Source: Fremontodendron californicum (Eukaryota; Streptophyta; Magnoliopsida; Malvales; Malvaceae). Taken from it: a DNA stretch of 64,000 nucleotides. Positions within the stretch are counted from its first letter, which is position 1. The number at the start of each line of letters is the position of its first letter. The notes under the pieces are model-generated. The model was not told the DNA's origin and ran no database searches. It worked only from the letters and a program-made list of their open reading frames with translations. Shown here piece by piece: positions 45,238 to 56,899 of this stretch. The stretch lies in NCBI GenBank assembly GCA_030761205.1, contig JAULJL010000002.1, forward strand, positions 22,051,010-22,115,009, given 5' to 3'. The position numbers and the translations under genes were made by a program.

Positions 45238-46180
45238 TAACCTTCAAATGTGCAAAAATGATGACAAGAATGCAAAAAAAAAAAAAAAGAAAAAGAAAAA
45301 AAAACAACAACAAAAAGAAAATGAATTAGTAACGGGAATAAATACCAATAATAAAAAACATATAATTCAAAACAATAATTATCCCTGAGGATGCCAACAA
45401 AATTTCGGCATTATAACACCCTTGGGATGAAATACCAACATCTATTACGGGCATTGTGATGTACGTTCATCATTGTCCGATTTTCAAAAATAAACTTATT
45501 CGGAAAGTAGAATAGAAGGTAAAAGGATTGGAAATATTCCTCCATGTGTTCTTAACTTCGGGATATCTAATTGGAAATCCGGCATGGCTTCGCCTAGGTT
45601 TACTATATGAAGGTGAATGAGTTCTAAAAGCCTCGAATTGTTCCTCACTGTCGCCGGTGAAGGCTAGTAAGGCACCCCGATAAAAGTGGGTTCAATTCGT
45701 TAGAGTCTATTTCCCTAGCCCATGCGGATTGTTAATCACGAAGGCTTAGGTAATTTAGTACTCCAGAAGTGTTTCACTAGCCCATGCGGATTGTTAATCA
45801 CGAAGGCTTAGTTACTTTGCTCCCACCTAAAAGGACGGAACCCGGGTATAGGATTCTTGATATGCAAATGCACGTGTAGTGTGTGAGGAGAAATAACAAA
45901 CCTTTCACCACCTATTCTACATTCTTTATTCTAAATGCCCCTACAAGATGAAACAACATAAATCATCAATTAATCAATAAATGAATATATGCACCAAAAT
46001 AACCAGAGAACAATTATAATATGTATGCACATGAATATGGACATATTTTAAACATTTTATTATTTTTGAAATTATCCTTATTTTAAAAAAAAATATGGGA
46101 ATTAAAATTAAATACCAATTAAACCAACAAAACCGAGACTTTGATAACACACGACTAATTCTAGGCCTGGCTCTCTAATA
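45238..46180 (-). other. Element A 5' leader
   Basis: Non-coding leader between the primer site and ORF1. It contains a direct duplication of about 37 bp (AGCCCATGCGGATTGTTAAT and following) at about 45717 and 45777. Element B has the related leader at about 52440-52760. Confidence 0.65.
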
Positions 46181-46199
46181 GTCCCCAGTGGAGTCGCCA
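46181..46199 (-). promoter_or_regulatory. Element A primer-binding site (tRNA-Arg)
   Basis: On the - strand TGGCGACTCCACTGGGGAC starts 3 nt after the LTR end. It is complementary to the 3' end of plant tRNA-Arg, as used by Tat/Ogre elements. Confidence 0.85.
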
Positions 46200-46202
46200 A
46201 GC

Positions 46203-46683
46203 TGTCGCAACCTAAAAAAATAACAAGTCTCATCGCAAGACTTTATTATTCGTTAAGCGTGACATTAAAAAAAATTGAGGAAAAGTCGACTTAATTCCTC
46301 TAGAAAAATGAAGGTTTTGAAAATGACCTTGAAAAAGACATGGAATCGCCACCAATCTTTTTTAGCTAGGTGTGATCGGCCACCTATTAAAACCGATTTT
46401 ATAAAATATTTTAAAATTAATTAAAACATTTTTAAAACTAATTTCAAGTCTGCGTTTTAAACTAGAGAAATCAAAGAAACGGATTCAGGACTCGATTACG
46501 TGTAGGGAAGGATTAGCACCCCCACAATGCCCGTATAAAACGATACCTTATCAATCATGTGTTATCTCAAGTCTCGGTAAAAAAGTCGATTTTAAATTTA
46601 GTATTTCAAGTTAATTCTCAATTTAAAGAAAAATAATTCCATTTTTAATTGAAATTGATCCGGAATTTATAAATTCAAAATTG
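46203..46683 (-). repeat. Truncated 5' LTR of element A
   Basis: Aligns with the left end of the LTR at 14346 onward (CGCAACCTAAAAAAATAA and following) for about 480 bp, then homology stops near 46683. Because the LTR promoter would lie in the missing part, this copy should not transcribe the element. Confidence 0.88.
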
Positions 46684-46779
46684 TTAAAAGGCGAGGACGA
46701 AAGATCACCGCCACCCCCTGTTGATTGTACGACAAAAAGAACATAAAGTCGGTCATATTTCACATATTTAAAAGGAAAT

Positions 46780-46810
<31 letters not shown>

Positions 46811-47229
46811 GATGGTAGGTTTAGGAATTAGGAGGAGGAAGGGAGGTTGCAAAAAAAAAAAGGCTCTCAAGTGCATTATTCAAAGCTCAAAACAACAATA
46901 ATTACTACTATTAATTTTTTTTTATGTTACATACTATATTAATCTTTTATTAGGATTACTTTTTTGCTTCTGTTTTGGATCTTTTCAGAGAATTTTCATT
47001 TCACATGGCTGTATTATTATTATTATATAATTGCGGTGTCTGTTTACCGAGTACATACAACTTCAAGGAGTGATTAAAAGAAAATCATATAACAAAATTC
47101 TCCTAATTAAAATAGTTATTTTATATCTCAATCTAAATTAATAAATGGTTTTCAATTCAATTGGAAAACACACTAATAACAAATTTTAGTACTTTATAAA
47201 TACATACTCTTCACTTTAGCAACCTTTAG
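46684..47229. other. Unassigned segment between elements A and B
   Basis: About 545 bp unrelated to either LTR. It holds a (TTAG)n run at about 46793-46812, an A11 tract and AT-rich sequence. It may be original genomic DNA exposed by the truncation of element A or filler from another repeat. No ORF. The last five bases (TTTAG, 47225-47229) would be the left target duplication of element B, untestable because the other end lies outside the window. Confidence 0.6.
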
Positions 47230-50200
47230 TGTATAAACCTAATTTTATCCGTACCACTAAATTAGGTATGTTTTTTTTCCTAAAGTGATGTTTCAGAATG
47301 CAAAAGGGCTTTTCTCATCTTGCAGGTGGTACTCTGAGACTTAGTTTTAAAAAGCAGACATAAAAAAGTCAATTTTGAAAAAGTGCATCCCGAAAAAGTC
47401 AACCCTGAAAAGTCAACTACTAAAAAAGTCAACCCACTTTCAAATCAAGATTTGAAGTTCAATTGAAAAATGGTAAAATAATTTTGATAATACGAGGTCT
47501 ACATTGAAAGATATGGAGTTCGGATGTTGGGTTACAGAGATTTAGTAGAAAGAAAACCCTAGTTCAAAAAATTTGGGAAAACGTGCTTAAACGATCAAAT
47601 TGGTTAGAATTGAAGATTTCAAATGAAAGATAAGCACTGACTACGGGTAATGGAGAAGCTACTTTGAAGAAAAACTGAAGGAAAAGTCAATTTGGAAGAA
47701 AACCGAGAATTAGGGTTTTTAGTGAATTTTTGGTGAAATTGAGGAAAATTACAGAAATGGCCCGATTCGGTAAAAATGAAGCCCCTAATTGATGAGGAGT
47801 GATTAAACAAGGATAGCCCATGGCTCAGTTGGAAGAAATTCTGAGAAAAGAGCCGATTAGAGGAAAAACGAAAAAACGAGGAAATTCCCAATAAAAAAAA
47901 ATAAAAAATCAAATCGGAAGGGAATTTGATCGTAAAAATTAGGCATTTTCGGACCAACTCCAATTCAATATATGACAAAGGCACAAAAAAAAGAAAATCT
48001 GAAAATTGGATCAGTTTTGAGTAAAGCCGGGCATCAGAGGAAAAAGGGCAAAATTGGAAAAATCGGGAAAAATAGCAAATGAGCTCCGAAAATTCTAAAA
48101 ATTTGCAGATCTCATTCTTAAATTATTTGGAACAGATTGGTGAAGAAAAATCTGGATTCGGAGCTCGTTTACAAAATGGAAAATCTCGGGCCCACTATGT
48201 AAAAGTTCAAGAAGATAAATCCCGAAAAAATAGCAAATGGGTTCCAAAAATTCTGAAAATTTTCAGATCTCATTCTTAAATTATTTGGAAGAGATTAGCG
48301 AAAAAAAATTAGATTCGGAGTTGGTTTGCGAAAATGGAAAATCCTGGGCCCACTATGCAGAAATTCAAGCAGATAAATCCCGAAAAAATAACAAATGAGC
48401 TCCAAAAATTATGAAAATTTTCAGATCTCACTTTTAAATTATTTGGAAGATATTGGTGAAGAAAAATTTGGATTTGGAGTCCGTTTGCTATTTAATTTGG
48501 TTTGGGGGTCAAAAAGGTCATTTCACAGAAGAAACTGAAGAAGGCCTTTAAAAAATTGGAGACTGGGCTGGATTTAAAAGAGCAATCAGCCAATCCCATA
48601 ATGGAGAGTGATGTTGCTAAGATTTAAGATCAAAGGGCTAAGAGTGAAGAGGAAGGTAGTTATTTTTCTTGATCAAGCCTTTGAAATTGCAACACATGGA
48701 CCAAAGGATGGAAAGGAATGATGTCATATTTATGATCCTATTTATGACATCATATTTAGGAGTTGATTATTCCAATCTAAGAGTGAGAATTGTACATAGA
48801 AAGCATCTTGGATTGAAGGCCATAAGATCAAATTGGTTAGAAAAACCTAGAACTTTCTACACCATACTTAGGGCCATTTGGCCACTACCATTGGAAGGGG
48901 GCTATTTTCATTCTTTCATCTTCTTCTTGGCTGGATACTCTCCATTTTTGAAAAGAAAATAGAAAATTTAGAAAGGCAAAGAAAGTAAGAAGAGAAAAAG
49001 CTTGTAATATAGCTTTTAGAGGTAGCTAAAAGCACCATACTCTTGCACCTTTTTTTGCATTTCTATCATTGATTTACTATTTTCATTTGATATTTGGTGA
49101 GTTTATTTTGATTTTAATTTTAAAATAAGTGTTTTTAAGCTTTCTCTTCAAGTCCTTCTTTTATGCCTTCTTGAAAAACTATGAAATAACAAATTTCCTC
49201 CATGGTTTTAGAAGTGGCCGAATGGCCTTATTTTTTAAATGGTTGATGTTTGCTTCTTTTTCATGTTGATTGGGAGGCTTAGCATGTTTTGATGTTCTAT
49301 TTTTTTTTTCTAAAAATAACTAAAGCATGGAGTTTGTTTTGATCTTTCTACTTACTTACCTCTATTTTTTTTTTAATTATTTCATCTTGTATTCATGTTT
49401 ACTTTCCTTGTTTACATTTTTTAATTTTTTGTTTTCAAAATGTTTGAGTTTGTTCCTGATTTGCATTTTACTATTCTATGTGTTTGTGAAAATGTCTAGT
49501 TGTGTTCATGCCTTTACTTCATATTTGCATGTTTTAGCATGTTTCTTTTTAGCCTTGCATTTTAGTATGTCATGTGTTTGTGAAAATGCCATGATAGAAT
49601 ATCATCATTTTGAGCTCATGACCATTCGGCTTCTTCCATCTTCTTTGCTTTGCATGTGCTTTTTCATCTTGCTTGTTAACTTGTTTGCATTTCCATGCCA
49701 TGAGTTTGAGTATCTTGATTTAGTATGCCATACGTTTGTGAAAATGCCATGATAGAGTATCCTCATTTTGAGCTCATGGTCATTCAACTACTTCCATTTT
49801 CTTTGCTTTGCAAGTGCATTTTCATCTTGCTTGTTGATTTGTTTGAATTTCCATGCCATGAATTTGTGTATTTTGATTTAGCTTGCTATGTGTTTGTGTT
49901 ATTGCCATGCATTTTTTAGGTGTAGGTTTCATTAGCATTGCCATGCATTTCATGCATGTTTAGACTTAGGTTGCATTTATTGGCATGCAAGTTCATGTTA
50001 GGTCTAGGCTATTTTCTTTATGCCATGCATTTTCCATGTCATTTAGGTTTTAAATCATGCATGTTTTGCATTCAATTTGCTGTATTTTCATGCATATCAT
50101 ATCATGCCACATGATTTATGACTTAGGCCAATCAATGGCTCAAAGTCATGCTCAGTTGAGCATACTTGTGGAAAATTAAAGAGTTGTCAAAATGATTATT

Positions 50201-52095
50201 CTACCTTTGTGATTTTTTTTACTTAGCCAATTTTTGTCCAAGTTTTTAGAAGTTTTAGCTACTGTTTGTAGGTCCTTAAGAGAGTCTCCAATATTTTACT
50301 TTGTTTTTTTAAATGATTTTATCAAAGGCAAACAATGTGTTTTGGCAAAATAGTTTTCACCCAGTTTTCTAACTTTTTTTATTTTTCGGGGAAGTTATCT
50401 TTAACCAGAAAATAATCCAATTTTTCTCCGTGTAGTTTTACATGTTCTGAGTCTTCAGTAATTCTTTTTAGATTTTTTTGAAATTTTAAGAATAGGTTAA
50501 AAAATCATGTTTGAAAACTGGACAGTAGAGTCAGATTTGAATTTGAAGGAAAATTATTTTTCTGTTTTGGCTAAGTTACTTATAGGGGGTTGATTAGGAA
50601 ATTTAGCTACTGTCTTAGGGTGGTTTCTAGGCCATTTTAAACTTAAAAAAATGATTTTATAGAGTTCGGGTCAAGGGTGGTCAAGTCCGGGTTCTTAAAC
50701 TTAGGAAATTAGAGCCATTTTTAAAGGGAATTCGGTTAGGGTTTAATTTTCATCCAAGATTTAAAAAATTGTTTTCAGACAGTCACAAAGTATTTTGATT
50801 TTAGAAATTTTAATTTGATATCTTTTCCTAAAGTAGCCAGATATCTTTTTAGGTATACGGATTTCCTTATTTAAAGGAAAAAAATACACTTTCATGCATT
50901 GCATTTTTCATATTTATGCATACTATATAATATGTGAGTTTTGCTATAATAATTTCTCTAGTATTATTATTATTTTGATTTATATTTTATTGATGTTATA
51001 TTGATTGTCATATGGTTTTGAATATTTCATGTTATCCTATGCTTTTTATTTAGTCATTTATTTTTGTCACATCATTTAGCATATACCATGTTCATGCATA
51101 TTTCATGATAGCATTATTTTATGATTCATGTCATTTCATGTCACTTAGATTATATTCCATGTCATCTAGATTATATTATTTAGAATTTTCCATGTCATTT
51201 AAATAATTTTATTTCCTTTAGAATATATCATGTTACCTAGGTCATTTCATTTCATATAGAATATACCATGATACTTAGGATATTTCATTTCATCTAGAAT
51301 ATACTATGCCATTTAAATTATATCATAAAATTTAGGTTGCATTATATTACCTAGACTTTGCTATGTCATTTTATTTATGTCACACATGTTCATATTCATT
51401 TTTTTAAATGTTTTGAAAAAGATAATGATTTTCAATAAAAATAAAGATATTCCCGAGTTAAAATAATTCATGAGTTCTCTACCGGGTTTGCTGGAGAGAA
51501 TGTCATCAATTATCATTAATAAAGGAATATTTTTCTTGTAAAAAACGAGAATGATTCGGAAATTTTTCCAAATAAATAAAAATTTTTATATTTTGCCGAT
51601 TTTGTCGGGGAATATAGAAAAATTTTAAATTAATAAATTCCGAATCATTTTCAATTAAAAATGGAATTATTTTTCTTACAATTGGGAATTAATTTGAAAT
51701 ACTAAATTTAAAATCGACTTTTTACCGAGACTTGAGATAACACACGATTAATAAGGTACCGTTTATACGGGCGTTGTGGGGGTGCTAATCCTTCCCGCAC
51801 GTAACCGAGTCCCGAACCCGATTCTTCGATTTTCTCTGGTTTAAAACGCAGATTTGAAATTGATTTTAACATTGTTTTAATTAATTTTAAAATATTTGAC
51901 AAATCTGGTTTAACAGGTGGCCGATCACACCTAGCCAAAAAAGATTGGTGGCGACTCCATGTCTTTTTCAAGGTCATTTTCAAAACCTTCATTTTTCAAG
52001 AGAAATTAAAGTCGACTTTTCCTCGGTTTTTTAATGTCACGCTTAACGAGTAATAAAGTCTCGCGATGAGACTTGTTATTTTTTAGGTTGCGACA
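47230..52095 (+). repeat. 5' LTR of element B
   Basis: 4866 bp, TGTATAAACC to GGTTGCGACA, with TG and CA ends intact. Homologous in inverted orientation to 14346-19318. ORFs such as 49327-49752 and 48669-48962 are chance frames in LTR sequence: they recur in the 3' LTR and have hydrophobic, repeat-like translations. Confidence 0.9.
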
Positions 52096-52098
52096 GCT

Positions 52099-52117
52099 TG
52101 GCGACTCCACTGGGGAC
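52099..52117 (+). promoter_or_regulatory. Element B primer-binding site (tRNA-Arg)
   Basis: TGGCGACTCCACTGGGGAC, 3 nt after the LTR end and identical to that of element A. Confidence 0.85.
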
Positions 52118-53642
52118 ATTTAGAGAGTCAGGCCTAGAATTAATCGTGTGTTATCAAAGTCTCGGTTTTGTCGTGTTTAATTGGTATTAAATTTTAATTC
52201 CCACATTTTTTTTCAATAATAAGGAGAATTTTGAAAATAATATTTTTTTTTAAATATGTCCATATTCATGTGCATACATATTATTATTGTTCTCTGGTTA
52301 TTTTGTTATTCTTTGATGCTTTACATTGTTTGATCTTGTTGGGGCATTTAGAACAAGGATTATAGAACAGGTGTTGAAAGGTTTGTTCTATTTCTCCACA
52401 CACATTGCACTTGCATTTGCATAACATGAACTCTCTACCTGGGTTTCGTCCTTTTAAGTGGGAGTAAAGTAACTACGCCTTCGTAATGATCCTCCGTATA
52501 GGCTAGTGAAACACTTTCGGAGTATAAAGTACCTAAAGCCTTCCTGATAATCCTCCATATGGGCTTAGGAAAATATACTCTAACGAATTGAACCCGCTTT
52601 TATTGGGGTGCCTTACTAGCCTTCACAGGCGACAGTGAGGAACAATTCGGAGCCTTTTAGAACTTCGTTCACCCACATATAGTGAACTATAGAGCCAACA
52701 TAGGTGAAGCCTTGCCAAATTTTTGATAGATATACCGAAGATAGGAACACATGGAGGGATATTTTTAACCTTTTGTTACCCATTTTACATTTTGAATAAG
52801 TATTGTAGATCCGGGCAACGATGTACGTACATCGCCCGTAATAAGTTTAATACCCCGTCCCAAAGGCATCGTGATGCCTAAGTGAGTCAATACTGTTGGG
52901 GCAAGTGTTCATGAACTTTTTAAAATTGAAAACATCAAAACATTCTTTTTCAAACATTTTTGCATTTTGCACATTTCATGCATGTATGAATAGAGCATGT
53001 ACATTCATGGTTGTATTTTTGATCTCATTCTTTGCAATAAACAGTTGGTAATGATAATCTCATTTGATGATTTATAAATCGGCAGCGTTACATGAACATT
53101 TGCATATTGTACCATAGTAGGATCCACTACCCCAAAATTCTTTTGAAAATAATATGTTTGGTTTTTCATAGAGAAAACATGTTTCAAAAAAATCATAGAT
53201 TAAATTTGGAGGCAAATCTTGCATAATGAGATTTTTGAATAATCAAGATTTAGGTCCCACCAATTTCGTGTAATCATTGGTTAATTTATTTGTATCATTT
53301 TGACATCATGTTACAGTCCTAACATGCATGGTTATTCATTGTAGAATACATTTATGATATACATGGTCATTCTTTATACCTACCTTTGTGTTAATTCATT
53401 TATTCTTTGCATGTATCATTTTGGACATCATGTTATAATCATAGCATGCATGGTCATCCATTATAGAATACATTTATGACATGCATGGTCATTATTTGTA
53501 TATACCTGTGCATCAATTTATTCATTTTTTAAATGCATCATGTTGGCATTAGATTGCATCCATAGAAGACATAGTCATCATAATTTCTATGTATATGCTC
53601 ATGCATTAATCATCAGTATATTCATGCATATAGAAATAGAGC
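52118..53642 (+). other. Element B leader
   Basis: Untranslated leader related to 45238-46180. From about 53270 it has loose repeats of CATGCATGGTCATTCATT-like phrases with a period of about 110-130 bp that recur at 54930-55370 on the other side of the first gag ORF. Confidence 0.6.
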
Positions 53643-54635
53643 ATGTACATTCACAATTATATTCTTGATCTCATGACATTTTGCATGCAAGGGGTTCGAG
53701 ATATGAGGAAAAAATCGGAGGAACGATTGGGTGCTTTGGAACGCAATCAAGAGGAATTTGGGCATGAAATCCGGGAGGTGAAAGAAAAGCTTGCCAAAAT
53801 GATGAAAATGTTTGAGGATATGAGTAAGGGTAAGTGGAAACTTTCTCAGGATTTTTCATCGTCTTCGAATCAACCAAAACTATCAGGTCCAGAACATACA
53901 ATTGTTGCTGGATCCTACGCTTGTCAATGCTACAAAGGTTGCAACCCTGATGAAATTGTAGACAAAATCGTGAAAATGATTAAACCCGAGAGCCTGATAT
54001 CAAAGATAGAAACCTCGAATCCTGTACCATACTTGCAAACTATTCTAGGTACAAACCAGTATCCCCACCCTACTATGGCCCAATTGTCCACTAGAATGAT
54101 CACTACGGGACCCCTGAATCCCACTCCATCACCACCAATTGGCAGTTCGTATTTTTTCCCTCATCAATCACCTTATAACGCACCCGGGATAGGAACCTCA
54201 AACTATGTACAACCTCCAAGGGTCCCCTATCGAAATCCATACCTTTATCATGTTGTTCCGCCACTTCTCCATGTAAACACTTCGGTTCGAACTTTAGTGC
54301 CACCACCAAGTGCTCCAACTCCTAGGCCATGTGTGACTAAGAAACAACCTAAAAACAAGACTCAAGAGCAGTATGATCCCATTCCAATAAGCTACCGAGA
54401 GCTTCTCCCTATACTGGTCCAAAATCACATGGTTGCCTTTATCCCGCTGAAACCCCTGTTACCACCATATCCAAAGTGGTATAATCCAAATGCAAGATGT
54501 GATTATCACTGCGGAATTGCTGGCCAAAGGATTGAAGACTGTATAGCCTTCAAAAAGAAAGTACAGTCTCTTATAGAGATCAAATGGATCGATCCAAAGA
54601 CACTGATTGATAGAGGGCTGGGAAAGAAAAATTAG
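53643..54635 (+). CDS. Gag-like protein without capsid core (element B ORF1)
   Basis: 330 codons, uninterrupted. Translation may start at the internal Met of MRKKSEERLGALERNQEEF. There is an N-terminal charged coiled coil, a long Pro/Tyr/Ser-rich middle, then a YRELLPILVQNHMVAFIPLK block and a zinc-knuckle-like CDYHCGIAGQRIEDC (Cys286, His289, Cys300; the usual second His is Arg). The knuckle block matches the C-terminal part of Tat gag, but the capsid segment with its WY motif is missing. It is the only long intact frame of element B. It might bind element RNA; that is inference. Confidence 0.7.
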   Translation: MYIHNYILDLMTFCMQGVRDMRKKSEERLGALERNQEEFGHEIREVKEKLAKMMKMFEDMSKGKWKLSQDFSSSSNQPKLSGPEHTIVAGSYACQCYKGCNPDEIVDKIVKMIKPESLISKIETSNPVPYLQTILGTNQYPHPTMAQLSTRMITTGPLNPTPSPPIGSSYFFPHQSPYNAPGIGTSNYVQPPRVPYRNPYLYHVVPPLLHVNTSVRTLVPPPSAPTPRPCVTKKQPKNKTQEQYDPIPISYRELLPILVQNHMVAFIPLKPLLPPYPKWYNPNARCDYHCGIAGQRIEDCIAFKKKVQSLIEIKWIDPKTLIDRGLGKKN

Positions 54636-55484
54636 GATTTAGAGATTTATGGAAATGATGTAGAAAGACTTCAGTCTGATATGATGTAGTAGGATTTCAC
54701 TTTTTCAGTAGCCGGCTCTTATAGCCTTAGGATGTTAGGAAGAATAAAGTGCTTGTAAAGACAGTTTTAAAACCCTGCTCAAATTTTGTAAACATGGTTT
54801 ATAGCATTGTGAACGTTGATGTTGGAATGAATTGGTTGGGCTTCAAATTTATGAGATATTGATGATTAAGTTCCTCTGATTCTTAACTCCTTCGTGATAT
54901 CTTTCCTTTTCCATTTTGCGTCCGATCAATTATTTGTCATACCATACATTCATACATGCATCGTGGTAGCATCAGGTGGTATTCATGACAAACATAGTCA
55001 GCATGATTTTTCTATATATGTTCATGCACTAATTTGCTTATTACATACATCATGTTAGCATTAGGTCGCATTCATAACACACATGGTCAGCATGAGTTTC
55101 TTTGTATATACTTTGTGTCAATCATTCATTGATTACATGCATCATATTTGACATCATGTTGCATTCATTGGGAAATACACTGAAATATACATGGTCATTC
55201 ATTGCATATATCCATGCGTTGTTGTTTATTCTTTGCTTGTATCATGTTGGTATCGTGATTGTATTTATTACATACATGGTCAGCATGTCTCCACTGTATA
55301 TGTCCGTACATCACATTGTTTATGTTTCACGGGCATCAAATTGCATTCATGGTTCATTCATCACGATACGCATTTGAAGGGATAAAATGGAAGTTGGCTT
55401 GGCTTTAAGAGTCTTTGAAAGAATTTCCATTTCAAATCAGAGGTATAAAAAATACTGAGTACCCTTTTAATATAGGCTAGTGCT
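54636..55484 (+). other. Spacer between the two gag ORFs of element B
   Basis: Non-coding, with several loose copies of CATGTT-GCAT-TCAT-ACATGGTCA phrases also present before the first gag ORF. The paired flanking repeats suggest that the first gag region lies within, or was duplicated along with, a tandem block. Confidence 0.55.
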
Positions 55485-56899
55485 ATGGAGAATGAACAAG
55501 TTGCCCGAATGGAAAGAATAGAAAGGGTACAAGAAGAATTGCGAGAACAGCTGGCAAAGTCTCAAGCAGAATCTAAAGATCAGATGACTAAATTGATGGA
55601 GCTAATGTCCACCGTAATCAAGGGATACACTGAAAACTTGGCTGCCAGAGAAAGGTTAAAGGCACAAAAGGGTCAGAATGAGGTCGTAATGATGGATGCC
55701 TAGAACACAGTTAACCCCGTCAATATCTTAAATTCAGATGATCCAGCTGAACATGCAAAGTTGAAAATGGTTGTAGTAAATGAGGTGGATTTGGCAGATT
55801 CCCAAGGGAAATATCAGTTGCTAGATGAAAGGTTTCGGGCAGTAGAAAGTACAGATGTATTTGGGAGTTTAGATGCAAAAGAACCATGTTTGGTCCTCGA
55901 TTTAGTCATTCCTCCTAAGTTCAAGATCCCTGACTTTGTGAAATATGACGGGACGACTGATCCGTTAGCCCACATCACTATGTTCTATCGAAAGATGACA
56001 AGTCATATAGATAATGATAAGCTTCTGATTCACTACTTTCAGGATAGCCTCAGCGGGTCCGCAATTAGGTGGTATAGTCAGTTGATCAAGGATCAGATTT
56101 GCTCTTGGAATGATTTGGCCAGGGTTTTTCTAAACCAGTACAAGCATATGATCGATATGACACCTAACCATCTCACTTTGCAAAATATGGAGAAAAGAGC
56201 TACTGAGAGCTTCAAAGAGTATGCTCAGAGGTGGAGGAACATGTCCAACTAAGTACAACCACCTTTGTCAGAAAAGAAAACCACTGTCCTTTTAGTGAGT
56301 ACACTACAGGCCCCATACTATGATAGACTCGTCGGGAATGCCTCGAAGAATTTTGCGGATATGGTAATATCAGGGGAGATGTTTGAGAATGCTATCAAGA
56401 ATGGGAAACTTGAAGAAGAAGAAACATCCAATGCCGAGAGAAATAGGGCACCTAGAAAGAAAGAGAAAGATGTCCAAGCTATGGGAGATTTCGTCCCATA
56501 TTCCCAATTTCCCTCATACCAATCATGTTACCCTACTGAGGCATCTCCAAGCCTTTATCCTTACCTACCAACCCAAGCATCTAATCCTATACCAGTTCTT
56601 GCAACAAGGCCTGCTTCCAGAAAATGACCACGGGACAACCAAGAAAGAATTCCAATCCCCATCCCTGACCTGTTGCCATTACTAATAAAGAATCAGTACC
56701 TTACCCGGTACCTTTGAAAATAGCTTTGAATCCATCAGTAAGGAGTTATGATCCTGACAGCAAGTGTGATTATCACCTAGGGGTAGTTGGGCATTCAACT
56801 GAAAAATGCAGACAACTAAGGGAAAGGATTGAAAGTCTTATTCGCGATGGTATTTTGACACCTGAGCTTATCAATCAGTGGAAGGCCTCTTTGCCGTAA
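55485..56899 (+). pseudogene. Tat gag of element B (second gag, broken)
   Basis: Starts MENEQVARMERIERVQEEL, close to element A gag. An in-frame TAG (about 55701) and a TAA after RWRNMSN (about 56250) interrupt the capsid region, which has HYFQDSLSGSAIRWYSQL and LQNMEKRATESFKEY. A frameshift near 56625 leads to the zinc knuckle CDYHLGVVGHSTEKC (complete CX2HX5HX4C) and the end ELINQWKASLP. No protease motif follows. Confidence 0.88.

Larger units (their letters stand above)
14346..46683 (-). mobile_element. Tat/Ogre-type Ty3/gypsy retrotransposon (element A), decayed, interrupted by an Athila element
   Basis: Reading on the - strand the order is: 5' LTR fragment (46683-46203), tRNA-Arg primer site, leader, ORF1, gag, protease, putative intron holding the nested Athila insertion (39233-25640), RT, RNase H, archaeal-type RNase H, integrase, repeat-rich 3' UTR, polypurine tract and a 4973-bp 3' LTR (19318-14346). 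Dual RNase H, an extra ORF upstream of gag, a long LTR and tRNA-Arg priming are together diagnostic of the Tat/Ogre clade. Without the nested insertion it is about 18.7 kb. All ORFs carry stops or frameshifts, so it is not autonomous. The 5' LTR is cut to about 480 bp. Confidence 0.9.

Noticed and set aside
49327..49919. Hydrophobic ORFs resembling a membrane protein (also at 63091-63623)
   Set aside because: These are the same LTR sequence read in both LTR copies of element B. Hydrophobicity comes from T-rich DNA, and no start context or homology was recognised.
52099..52117. tRNA gene fragment
   Set aside because: The match to a tRNA-Arg 3' end is only the primer-binding complement. No cloverleaf sequence surrounds it.
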